Of a stretch of 64,000 nt of DNA, positions 37,301-48,953 are shown piece after piece. Source of the DNA: Lutraria lutraria. Lineage: Eukaryota; Mollusca; Bivalvia; Venerida; Mactridae. How positions within the stretch are numbered: position 1 is the stretch's first letter; each line of letters opens with the position of its first letter. The notes under the pieces are model-generated. The model ran no database searches, was not told the origin of the DNA, and saw only the letters and a list, made by a program, of their open reading frames with translations. Made by a program: the position numbers and the translations under genes. The DNA lies in the NCBI GenBank assembly GCA_964023205.1, contig OZ026833.1, positions 384,501 to 448,500 of the forward strand, written 5' to 3'.

Positions 37301-39666
37301 GTTAACTTGTACGATGGTAAGCTTTTTCCTTCTTTCTGCGACTTTAAGAGAAGTATCTCACTGTGTACCCAACTGTCAAGTTTTATAATTAATGCTAACA
37401 ATACATTAAGCCAAATGTTATAAAAAAACATATACACATTCTAGAATGTTTCTTCTGTTTTACTTCAAAGTTGGAAATGCATTAATACATTCTTCATTAA
37501 ATGTATTTATTGTTCTTGATAAGGTCCCAGCACAGCATACAATAAGTTGGATGGTTTATCAATCGGTAAAATATTTACTACAACTGGGCACAGCGCGTTT
37601 GTGCATTTTGTCACAGACACATACGGACAAAATAGAGGATTCCGAATATCATACCAGTCTGTTAGCAGAGGTAAGGAGAATATTGGAAGAGCTGTTTGCA
37701 AGAGCTTTCTTTCTTTTCTTTCTTGAACAATACTTTATCATATTTTCTACGTGAAAGTGTCTAGGTGTAGGATCACTCTCTGTTATACCAGTAAACATTT
37801 GTTGAGAGTATTCAGATTCGTTCATCCGGAGACATATATACTTCTATCAATCCATCCATCTGTTACTGACAGTACATCCAGCGCTTTGAATTATTAATGA
37901 ATGACACAACACTAGTACTACACAATTAATTTAACCTCTCTAGGGCATCAACCTCTCAACAACAACATAAAGCTACACCCAAAGGGTACTGCTTTGGAGA
38001 TGTTGCAATGTATACAATCACTTTTCAGACATTGATTCACATACATGTATTTTTTCATGCGTTACTTTTTGTCAGACATTGAATACTAACAACGTACGGA
38101 TAGTTTAACTTGGGTACAATTTTTTCAGCATCACCCACCTGTGGTTTCTATAACTACACGTTGAATGCCACGACATCAGAACAAACGTTATCTTCCCCTA
38201 ATTATCCCAGTAATTATGACAAGTAAGTAGTGTTACTGCGTGATTATAGTTCAATTAACATTGATAATAATTATTTGTAACCAGAGTAATTCTGTTGTAA
38301 ATCTCACAGGATTTGTTCAACTCAATGCCACATATTTCAATAAGCAAAAGTTCAGTTAAGCAAAAGACAGAAGCCGTTATTTTAAATTGTTCGTAAAATA
38401 TTTCATATTGTGCATGGCAATATTAAACGTAGTTTTGTAACATCTGTTTGTCACACAAATATATTCAGACGTGGATCAGTTTAATTCTACCTTCACGTAC
38501 ACAAGGGAAGTAGAAAAACAACAACATGATTTTGCTTCTCACAAAGGGTATTGCTTTGTAGAAGTTGCACAATAATTACTCTTTGATCAATTGTATTTCA
38601 GTAACTTAAACATGTATTGGCTGATCACAAAACCCAAACAAGATGACAGCATTGTTCTGCACTTCCGGCAGTTTGACCTTGAAACTTCCAATGGATGCTA
38701 TTTTGATTCTGTTACAGTTTATGACGGTACTTACCAACACATTGATATTTTCTACATCTCTACTTCAGAATTCCAATTCTTTAGCTCTAGCGTTCTGTGC
38801 TCCTTTGGTAACTTAAGTTTTACCACAGATCCTGTACATTACAAACGTACCCGGCCTGCATGAAAGTCATCAGAGGATAAACGGAATATTTGAGAAAGAG
38901 ATCGCTAGAGGAGACATATAAGAAGGGGAGAAAACGGGAGAGATTAGGGAAGTACGGGGTACCTCCTGATGAAGAAAGAATGAGAATGATGAGGAGAGAA
39001 ATTGACAAAAAATGGAAGATGGATGAAATGAAGGAGTCAGGACAGATGATGATAGAGAGGTAGAAGGGAGAAACAGTGAAGCTTAGATTGATAATACTAT
39101 TTGTTGTCATACCGTTAATTCATTGCACGTATTGTTTTAAGTGTTTATGATTGTGAAATCAAATTGCATAAGGTATTTCATTACTTCATATTTGATTTGT
39201 AGGCTCTTGTACCACAGATCCCGTGTTGGTAAAACTTTGTGGAAACGAACCATCCAAATATCAAGATTCTACTGGTCTCTACATACTTGTTGGTTTCAAA
39301 TCAGATAACACGGGTACTGAGGAAGGATTTAAACTCACGTACTATTTAGGCAAGTGATTATGTACAGTATGTCCGATATTTGTTTGCAATGTACAATACT
39401 CATTTAAAAAGCTACATCCTACAATATCAGACTTGGAATACTTTATCGAATGAAACCCCGCCCTATAAGCACTGGCAGTGTTTGATTGCGTTTCGATAAT
39501 GTGTATCAATTAATTATGTGCATACTGGCCAATACAATATTTATACATTAACATGTTTTCTCTCTTTTTCCTTTCATTTTTTCAATATCGAAAGATTCGT
39601 TTTTACTACATCACTCTGATATTCTGACAAGTTCCAAATGTTACTGATTGCTGTACGTGGTTACAG

Positions 39667-39697
<31 letters not shown>

Positions 39698-40129
39698 ACA
39701 GAATACTCATATTTCCTACTTTCAGGATCATACGTTACGACTGATGAATCTTCAGGAAGATTACCAGCTTACGCCATTGCCTTGATTATCATTGGCATTG
39801 TTTTGTTTATAGTTATAGTCGTGGTGGTAATTATTATCATAAGAAAGTCAAATAAACCGTTAGTAGCGACAGAACCAGAGAAACCATTGCTTAAACGGAT
39901 GCGAAAGAACGAGTTATGGAAGAATATCTATTATATGTATTCATTTAAACTTAACAACCCTAAAAAGCAGAAGCCCAAGAGGAAACAAGACAGAGTGATC
40001 CATCCTCCACCAAACACAGAGGATGCTAATATCGCTGTGGTAACAACGGGTGAGCTGAGTTCACACCCACCACCAAACCTCTACAATCTGAGAGATCCTC
40101 CAATAAGACCTTTTGAAATTGACAATTAG
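31364..40129 (+). CDS. Four-CUB type I membrane protein B (14 coding exons)
   Basis: Exons: 31364-31427, 33140-33236, 33661-33770, 34312-34470, 34984-35053, 35430-35515, 36047-36172, 36767-36887, 37207-37316, 37524-37670, 38129-38222, 38602-38726, 39203-39349, 39726-40129; 619 residues. Exons 1, 5, 6, 8, 9, 12 and 13 have exactly the same length as in CUB-A and all phases agree, so the two genes arose by duplication. Intron 13 needs a GC donor (G|GCAAGT); the others are GT-AG. The protein has a signal peptide (MVTIETKIVLWLFLLFL), CUB domains at about 22-143, 144-237, 238-363 and 364-485, a transmembrane helix at about 500-524 and a short basic, proline-containing tail with HPPPN twice. CUB4 keeps one Cys of the first pair but has Met in place of its partner. 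Likely role as for CUB-A: surface recognition or adhesion, unproven. Confidence 0.9.
31428..33139. other. CUB-B intron 1: LINE-tail-like and mariner-end fragments
   Basis: At 32063-32100, AACAGAACAGAACAGATACTTTATT read in reverse looks like the AATAAAGTATCTGTTCTGTTC tail of a LINE. At 32874-32888, TACGAGGGCTGTTC matches the outer end of the mariner at 14681 (13 of 14 bases). A small minus-strand ORF at 32265-32483 is Cys-rich but unrecognised. Confidence 0.4.
33424..33505 (+). repeat. 32-bp direct duplication, Tigger-like end
   Basis: After CAGTCG, the 32-bp unit AACCTCTCTAATCCGGAATA... occurs twice in a row without change (about 33432-33495). The wording resembles pogo/Tigger terminal repeats. 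It lies in intron 2 of CUB-B. Confidence 0.65.
33920..33959. repeat. 40-bp palindrome, second copy
   Basis: CAAGGACTTATGCG...TATATAAGTCCTTG; the same type as 10621-10660. Intron 3 of CUB-B. Confidence 0.6.
37925..38012 (+). mobile_element. MITE fragment in CUB-B intron 10
   Basis: Carries AACCTCTCTAGGGCATCAAC and AAAGGGTACTGCTTTGGAG, the 3' half of the CAGT-ended family. Confidence 0.55.
38512..38573 (+). mobile_element. MITE fragment just before CUB-B exon 12
   Basis: AACAACAACATGATTTTGCT through GTAGAAGTTGCAC is the 3' end of the same MITE family; it stops about 28 bases before the exon 12 acceptor at 38601. Confidence 0.6.
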
Positions 40130-42224
40130 TAATAATACATACATTTAGCTTCAGAAACTGTTCATGTGTACATACATATAAGTGCGAAGCGGTTTCACTT
40201 TCAAGCAGGACATTATATCACGTGCTTGTAGAAAAAAGCAGCATTCGTGCCATGTTTGAGATTATGTGATAATGGTGATGTTTTATAATTCAATTTCATC
40301 ATGATGAACTTTTTATACATACCTGTATGTGTGTATACATTACGCTGACCTTAAAATTTGATAAACATGAGAATAGAAATTTTACAGACCAAATTAACGA
40401 AAATGCTTTAAATATTCGAGTATTTATACAGACAGACTTTTTTGAGAGGATCTTTTTTCGAATATATATTATTGTTTTGTGTTCAAAATTTATTTTGATG
40501 CAAGAAAATATTTTGATTCATTCAGTTAACAAAATGTGTGTCTGAATATATTTTGGAGAAAATGCTGGTATTTTATGTACACTGATTTATGTTTTCTAAT
40601 TTATAAATTGTTATTTTAGTTGTAGCTTTAAATGACAATTCATTACTTCTGTGATATGTTGTATCCATGATATATGGGTTCAATTTTCCATATTTTTTTC
40701 TGAAACCGTTTTCCAAGTCGCTCACATGGGCCCTATGCTTAATTTATTGATGAATTGAGCGAAATTCCACTGATTACATTTTTTAGGCAGTTTTGTACGG
40801 TAAGGTTCGTTGATAATTTCATTAAAGAATTAAAATGTTCGTGTATTATTACAAAATGCTGCGACTTCTTGAAAAGTATGTTCAATACATAGTTCCCACA
40901 TCTACAATATTTACCTCCCTTGGCGACCATCTTGCTTGACAAATTTCTTATGCGCTCAGTAGAAAAAATCAGAAAATTGGTTTTTTGACAACTTAATTTA
41001 TAAAAGATAACTTAATCATGAAGTTGGTAAGGCCACAATCACGTCAGGTTTAAGAAAATGTAGTTGTCACATATACATATCCTATATTTAGAATTATCAA
41101 AACAAAAATATAAATATCTTCTGTTAGTGCTTGTTGAATTTGCCAAGCAAGATGGCCGCCAAGGGAGGTAACTATTGTAGATGTGGGAACTATGTATTGG
41201 TGATTAAAAATGCAAAATGTCTGCCAAGTGTAAATTATGAACTGTTTTGGTATGCTGATAAAATAATCAGAATAAAATTATTCATATGTACTAATACATG
41301 TATTTAATACATTTTTTATATTTTCGTAAGTAGAGTTATTTAAACATGCTGTTGTGTCAAGAAATTCTACCATACAGTTTGACTCATTTTCCCCTCGTAC
41401 AGTCATAGTGTGTGATTCTCTTCTCTATACTTCTCTATATAAAATGATGTTGACACTCTTTTCTGCACATCATGTACATACTGTACATAGACATACAGAT
41501 TGCCTTTAAAGTTTTTAGGTTTTGCATTATTATTTTCTCAGTGCAAGGTCTTCCTGGGTGGACTGAGTACTAAGTAGCTTGGGATGCCTTGCACTCTATC
41601 ACCTGTACAGTTACTAACCCCCGCGCATGACCATGATAATTAAGTTTGATTTCTAGCCATTATTGTAAAAGAAGAAGAAAGAAAATGTATTTTGAATTTG
41701 CACTGAGTTGCATGAGTTGACCGTTAGGTCCCTAAATTCAGAATAATGAGCAATACGAAGCAATGTTTTAAGCCATTTGATAAAATCTTCAAGACATTCA
41801 TTTAATGTTGTAGATGGTAATTGTGAGGCATTTTACAACATTGCAGCTGGTCACTGAACTGACCTTGACCAGCTTCCACTTCACTACATTTAAGTGTTAT
41901 AACATATTATGATGAAGATATATATGGGATGTAATTGAAGATTCTGGGTTCGCAAAAACGTGCTTTAAGATCTGATAGCTTCAATACGATAGCGATATCG
42001 GCAATTTTGTAATGAAGTTCGCCGACCATACACAATGTTCCATCAAACATACAACTCACATATTCGTCAGTTTTATCCGTCATACGGACCGGCTTCGTTC
42101 CGTGGTCCGAAAACAACGTCCGTAAATTAATGACGTCACAGAATGGTCGTCTTAAACACTTGATGAAAATATTTCCTTTTAAATGAGACCATAGAAGTAG
42201 AAACACTCAATTTTAAGGAGAAAA
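40130..42224. other. Downstream of CUB-B, no gene seen
   Basis: AT-rich; probably holds the CUB-B 3' untranslated region and the promoter of the channel gene. Candidate poly(A) words (ATTAAA near 40822, AATAAA near 41272) are not decisive. The only strong structure is the inverted repeat at 40880-41203. Confidence 0.45.
40880..41203. repeat. Inverted repeat, about 55-bp arms
   Basis: The left arm (about 40883-40940, ATAGTTCCCACATCTACAAT...CATCTTGCTTG) pairs with the right arm (about 41147-41200, CAAGCAAGATGG...GTAGATGTGGGAACTAT) with only two mismatches in the central 48 bases; the spacer is about 205 bases. The arms contain AAGATGGCCGCC (right) and its near-complement on the left, close to the YY1 consensus. 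Probably a foldback MITE. Confidence 0.8.
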
Positions 42225-45200
42225 ATGCGTAAGAGCAATTCCCTTTTTTTCATGAGAAATACTGTTACCCATGCAGATAGAAATAGTATCTCATTTAATC
42301 AAATCATTCAATTAATTATGTGATTTCGCGACCCTTGAACGACGAAGTATTTTATTGCTTTTCAGTGAATACCTATATTTATAACAGTAGAAAACTTTAA
42401 TTGGTTAAATACTTATTTTAAGTTTAAGAATCCAACAGAAATGCGATAGTTCCGGAAACCCTTTATTTAGGTAGAAGAGTAATTTCTCACAAAATATTGT
42501 TTAAAATTGCTATTAACATTGGTTAGAAAAAAATGTCATACATTCCAAGCAATTATTAGCACTGCAAATATATATAAAAAACTGCATCTGTTTCATAAGT
42601 ACATAATGCAAACATTTATATAGCTGAAAGCATCTCAGATGATCATAATGCAAGTAGTCAAGAAGAATTTAGTGACCTGAACAAAGAAGAGGAAAAAACA
42701 CCTGCATCTGAACTTGGAGATCCATCAACAGATACTCCAAGAGTTGACATACCCAAGTCAAGATTTTGGGAGTCAATACTGTTATGGTCACAAACAACAA
42801 CATTACATGGTGTTCACTATGTTACCAACATACATAGTCACACATTCAGAAGGTAAAAATCAATCATAACTTTTTAATTTCCGATTATAATTTCTGGCAG
42901 TTTCATAAGACTGAGCAAAATAAATATGCATCTAAATTGTCATTTTTTATCTATAAAAAACACTAAACTGCAGGGCTTTTTTCCTTCTATAACAGGGGCC
43001 GAAATTCGGTGACTTCCCAATTGCTCAAAATTTGGCCAAATATCGTGCATGACTTTTCCCAAAATGAAAGGCTAAGGCCCCTTCCCAATTTTTGGGAAAA
43101 AGGCCCTGAATTGAAACGAAAGTAAGGTAAGCTATGAACTGAATTGACCATGAAAATGCTCAGCAATGTCATAAAGCATTTGATTGTCATGTGATACGCA
43201 TGTGCAAATAACTTTACTTGGGTAAATAACAAACAAATGATGTATTTTTATCAGATGCTAGCATGCCATACTTATGTTTATTTAAAAAACGTACATATCA
43301 GATTGAAAAAAAGTAAAATATCCATATTTGAAATTGATATGCTACATTTCACAGGAATAGCAGAAACAAAATATATATGAAAAATATAAACACATATAAA
43401 ATTTGAGAAAACTTTGTTTCAAGAATGATATTTGATATCACATTTTGATATTTCAAGTCATGTTTATAGTTTGCTGAATCTAATGTCACTTTTTTGTTCT
43501 TTTTTCAGAGTGTCATGGTTCATCTTCATCACAATTCTGTTAGTTTTCCTTATATGGTATTGCCAAGCTCAGATGAACCGCTATTTTCAATATAAAACAT
43601 TGATGCTAAATATTGTTTACCGAAATCAGAAGATATATTTTCCTGCAGTGTCAGTGTGCAGACTTAACTTTGTTCAAATAAACTCTGTAAATTCTTCAGA
43701 GAAAATCTTATTAGAGGAACTGTTGAAACCACACCCAAATAGAAGTGCGCTGGTTTTAAATTATGGTAAACAATATATGAATGAAACAATTGTGGATTAT
43801 AACACATTACTGACTAATCAAACTACAAAAATAAATAATGTGTTCTTATCTTGTAAACTTGATGGGTCAGAATTTAACTGCAGTAAATTCTATGAACATC
43901 TATCACATTCTGGGCAGTGTTTTACGTACAATTCTTCAACGCCGATAGATTTATTCGGAGATCAATATGGCATGGAGTTATTGTTATGGTTGGGTGGAGA
44001 TAACACATTACCTTTTGACCCAAGCTCCCCAGTCCTCAAGGTATTCATCTCAATTTTATGTAATGCTAGTTTATATCAGCATCACTTAATGATCAAACCT
44101 TAATAAAAGCATGGCTTTGTTTTATTTAACAAATAAGTAACATATACAAATGTACTATAATTGTATCCTGCTATGGTTCTTAGAAAATGATTGTAAACTG
44201 TTTTAAACATTCATCTAAGGTAGTTTTGCATGATCCTGGAGAAGAACCAGATATTGACACAGCACAAGTAGTTGGTCCTGGCTTCACACATTATGTGTCT
44301 GTTAACATGCATCAAGTAAGTAGTTCTTGTAAATTCTATAGTTGTTATCTCTGTATTAATAGAGTAAAATGCTCCCCCAATCAAAGCTCTAGAACTGTGC
44401 ATTGCCGCAAGCATGTATCATTCATAAAATTGTTTTAATGCAAATCATATTATTGGTCATTTAGTTGGTTTTTCATATTTATAACTAACCATTAGAACAG
44501 TTCTCAGTTCAAACTGCTCATTTTGAAAAAAAGATCAAAACTAGGGATTTTTTTCACATATCTTCCTGGTGGTCTAATGACTGGTATTCTCACAGATTGT
44601 TTGATTGGTTATCAATAACAAATGGCTTATTTTATCTTGTAAATTGATTTGTCATTTCATTGATTTACCAAGTACATGGATAAACTATCAGATCTGTCTT
44701 CAGCTGACAGAAACTTGAACAACCTTTAACAAAACACTTGGATTGCTTCTGCTGTGTAACATTTAACTGGTTGAAATTCTATCTGTTTAAAGTACAAGTT
44801 TATGGAGAATCCAGTACCAGCATATGGTGGACAATATTGTATCAACACTGAGCTTTCAGATTTCCAACATTATTCAAAGACAACTTGTTACAATACATGT
44901 AGACAACAGTACACTTACAAACAATGTGGTTGCATCAGTCCTTTCAAGAAAGGTAATTCATTTGATAATTAGTGGTTTGGAATGGTTTCCTAGATTTCTT
45001 ATCTAAAGTTTCTTACTTCAAAACCCAGAATGGTTAAAAAATAGAATCTCTATGGTAAGTACTAAGTAACATGTCTTGTTCATCAACAAGGAAGTTGTTG
45101 AGAGTATTTGAAAAATAAATTTATAATCAGCTTGTTTAAAGATAAAAAATTGAATAGGATATGAGTATTACAAATGTAACTTCAGGATTTTTGTTTCTGA

Positions 45201-46829
45201 TTTTATATATTAAAATGTTTTTTAATCATGAAATTGTAGACGCTGTCAGCTACCAGTGTAGTATCATGAAATATGTAGATTGCTTCAAGCCAGCATTGCG
45301 TAAGTAAAAGATTACTCACATGGAAAAATTACCTTACTGTAGTAAAATTTACCTTAATGACCAACATTATAGTATTATCATGTCATTTCTATATAATGAT
45401 ATACACATATTAATGTAGTACAGTTTTATATAGAATTTTATGTATATGCCATTAATAAAGTGGTTTTAAAATTTATACATGTGTGTCTCTTCAGAACATT
45501 TTAATTCACACCATATCATTTGTAGCATTACTGGAGTGATAAATTTATACTCAGTACCCTTGTATTTCAGTATCCTATAAATCTAACAGAGAACAATGTT
45601 ACTGTCCAGTTCCATGTCTTATGGCTGAATATTCAACAAATCTACACTCAGTGTATTTACCAGATAGTAGTTATACAACTTGGAACGAACAACTTTCTCT
45701 GAACAAGAGTTTGGATACACTTAAGTAAACTACTATTTTCTGATACGGAGTCCAGTTAAATCTATTTATTTTGTGAAATATGGTTTTCTCTGATTTTTAA
45801 TGTGTTCTTATCCATGTTACAGACAATTTTTGGCTTTTATCATGATTCATAAACTATTTTCTAATTTATGCACTATAACATTCCACGCACAATTCCAGCA
45901 ATGTTTTAAAATTGCTTGGATTATCAGAATTCCTACATTGTGCATGTAGTGTACCACACAGAAAATATGCATGTAGTGTACCACACAGAAAATATGCATG
46001 TAGTGTACCACACAGAAAATATGCATGTAGTGTACCACACAGAAAATATGCATGTAGTGTACCACACAGAAAATATGCATGTAGTGTACCACACAGGAAA
46101 TATGCATGTAGTGTACCACACAGGAAATATGCATGTAGTGTACCACACAGAAAATATGCAAATATATTTTTGTTTGATTAATGTTTTTGAAATTGTATGC
46201 TGTAGATATTGATACGTAGATACAACTTACATGTATAATTATATGCTAAACTAGTGAGAATTGGATGATTCTTTTATATTTATTATTACTTTATATACAA
46301 TACTTCATGTTTTGTAGACAAAATATAATGGCAATTAAACTGTTTTACAAGAACAGGAATGTATACTTCCATGAACAAACACTGGAGTTCAAGTTTGAGG
46401 ATTTATGGGGTAGGTTTTTCAACAGTTAACTAGAAGTATATCAATTTATAAAGTATTTCCTCTCTAGAGTTTAATGTCCATCAACAGCCTGGGTCATTTG
46501 GTAACTTTCGTTTGTAACAGTGGCGGAAAAATCAAGGTGTTTGCCAAGATGGAACAATGCACCTTTGGTAATGGTACTGTTTTATGTCATATGTACTTGA
46601 CATGATAAATACTCTTCGAATCTAACGTAAGATCAATTTGTGGTATTAAATGATTGTTATTTTTTTTCATCACTTTTTTTCAGCCTCCTTTGGTGGATAT
46701 CTAGGTTTGGCTACAGGAGCGAGTGTTTTGACCTTTATGGAAATCATCGACATATTTGTCTGGAACTTGTACTATCATTTCAAAAACATTGCTCAAATGA
46801 TACGAAGAGAACCGCAACCAGCAGCATAG
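42225..46829 (+). CDS. DEG/ENaC-type sodium channel subunit
   Basis: Exons: 42225-42228 (coding start, tentative), 42624-42852, 43509-44040, 44220-44315, 44793-44952, 45240-45299, 45571-45724, 46318-46409, 46684-46829. All junctions keep frame; total about 490 residues. The cytoplasmic N-terminus has the HG gating pair (LHG, about residues 62-64). TM1 starts RVSWFIFITILLVFLIW (about 78-97) and is followed by YFPAVSVCRLN, the family's post-TM1 motif. Then come VLHDPGEEPD and GPGFTHYVSV of the palm, a Cys-rich region (YCINTELS, CYNTC, CGC, CYCPVPC) and TM2 with GLATGAS, where G-A-S (454-456) is the selectivity filter. Forms trimeric, amiloride-sensitive Na+ channels; the gating stimulus is unknown. 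The first exon (ATG plus one base before GTAAGA) is an inference; the remaining exons are firm. Confidence 0.88.
42971..43108. mobile_element. Possible hAT-like MITE in channel intron 2
   Basis: CAGGGCTTTTTTCC at the left and GGGAAAAAGGCCCTG at the right form an inverted pair, as in hAT elements. The 8-bp flanks do not match, so the call is weak. Confidence 0.4.
45941..46160 (+). repeat. 27-bp minisatellite in channel intron 7
   Basis: About eight units of TGCATGTAGTGTACCACACA plus GAAAATA, nearly identical (two units have GGAAATA). The unit is a multiple of three, so ORFs open on both strands; none is a gene because the array lies between two solid exons. Confidence 0.93.
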
Positions 46830-48953
46830 ATGTCAAGCTACAACATTCATCATTAGAGAATTTCACTAAAGGATAATTTTTGTCTAAAACAATGACGATG
46901 AAGTGAATATAAATGCATAGTTCTTCAAATATAATATCTTTAGAATTGTACTTCGTGTTTTGACAAGCCTAATTAAGGTAGGTAAGTGTGAAAAATATCC
47001 ATGGTAACTAGAATTTCTTAGATGATAATGTTTAATAAGTTAAGACAATCTTTGGTTTGAACCAATATGCCAGGTAAGTTATATGAGTAGTACAAATAAA
47101 GCAAGGACAAAATAAATAATTCAATGCATGTGGTGTAAGCACCATTTATTTCATAGAAAATATACAGATAAAAAATATTTATAGCAGATCTATACATAAT
47201 AACTACCTTTAACTACCTACAGTACTTCATTTGTACACATTACAGATCTAAATATGCAAATGTCTATAGTAAAAGATAGAGTACGTTTTTTCTAGTTCAG
47301 TTTTAATCCACAAGTGGTTCAAAATCACACAAATTATGTTATCCTTACATATTGTTAATTTACAGTTACCTGAAATTTTGTTAAAGTAATTTCGATCTCT
47401 ATTTTTGTGTTTTCATCAGTCTTCAGCACAATAGTGTGTAAGAATCCAATGTATAATAATATGGCATAATAGGACAGCTTTTTGAGAGGAAAAATCCAGT
47501 ATGCATTGAAAAAAACTAAAACCTCAAAATAACGAATAGAAAATTTCTCAAAAACAATACATATTCACTGAAACAAGTCATGACATAGTTTACATGCATG
47601 AATGAATCATTATAAAGCCATTCTTATAAAATATTCCCTAAATATAACTGTGGTCATACAATTTATAGCATATTTAGACTGAGGATTGATTAAGCTTAAA
47701 GCATTAATAAATGGTGATTCATTTCATATTTTTTCTAAAAAAATACAGTAAATCTGTATTTGACAGCTACACATCAGATACAAAATGATGAGGGTATTAA
47801 TCAGTTGAAGGAAATTCATAAAGGTTTTAGAATAAGCAGTAGAAGAATTTATAAAGATGTAAAAAATTACTGGTTTCCACTAAACTGATCGACCTAGTTT
47901 TTTTCTACAGACCCTAAACGTTTGGTCACAGTTAATGTTTAATACACATTTATTTCTGAATGATCAATTTCTATAAAATAAACTTGAAAAAAAGTTCTAC
48001 TAAACCCATACTTTTTAAGGATGTTAGAGGAAATAAGGTATCTATTTTCTTTGGACTAATGAACTTTGTCTAACTAGATAGTAGAAAGTACTAGAGATAA
48101 TGAAGTGGATTTCAAGTATCACCATTATTTAAGATCACAATTATCTTACACCAAAGTACAAAGTTTATGGCTTATGCCATCCATTATGAAAAGATATAGA
48201 AATAATGTTAACAGTAAAATAAATACAATTTCTAGGAAGATTTATAAAAAATGACAGTCGCAGAAAGTTTACAGGAAAGAAAACAGTAGTAAAGTATATT
48301 CAGCCTTGAATGCTACATCTTTCAAAACGACGGCAAAAAAGCATGACAAAATTTTGTTGAAAAAAAAATAGTCAAAAAGGGAAATACAATGGCGTACTTA
48401 TATTATGTCCACATATTTAGTGATAATCACACAAACATGTTTATGAGTAACTAACTTAACACATAAAATATTTCCTTTACTATGACATATTTACAACAAC
48501 ATAAATACAAAATGGGTTTTAAACAATGCAATTTAAGTAATCACGAAATTTTTCACAAACAATCATGAATTCAAGTCAATATTTATATCCTAAAACAATA
48601 CAAAACATTCTGCTAATCTCTTAGGCTTTGCCATGATTAGCCGACTGTTGAAAAAAAAAATGTTAAAGTAGCTACAAATATCATTAAATGGGGGCCTGCA
48701 GATGATAATTATTTTCCTAAATGAAGATCACAAGGAAATAATTCAGATCTACCTGATACAAGATATTGTATTAACATTGATAACACACAAAAATATATTT
48801 CTCAATCATTATAACAAATATCATAAAAAATGGTAACAATCTCCCAGCAGTATATACAGACATGGAATGTACACATAACAAATCTTTTCAATAGTATTCT
48901 CTGTCTGTCGTCAATCTGATCTAACTATCAAGTACCTGTAAAAACAAGAGGGC
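46830..48953. other. Convergent 3' flanks of channel and GM2-activator-like genes
   Basis: AATAAA on the plus strand at 47095-47100 and 47111-47116 can serve the channel gene. AATAAA on the minus strand at 47145-47150 could serve a very long 3' untranslated region of the GM2-activator-like gene. The rest is AT-rich without ORFs. Confidence 0.5.

Noticed and set aside
45847..46212. Four overlapping ORFs on both strands over the 27-bp array
   Set aside because: Openness follows from a repeat unit divisible by three; the array lies in an intron of the channel gene.
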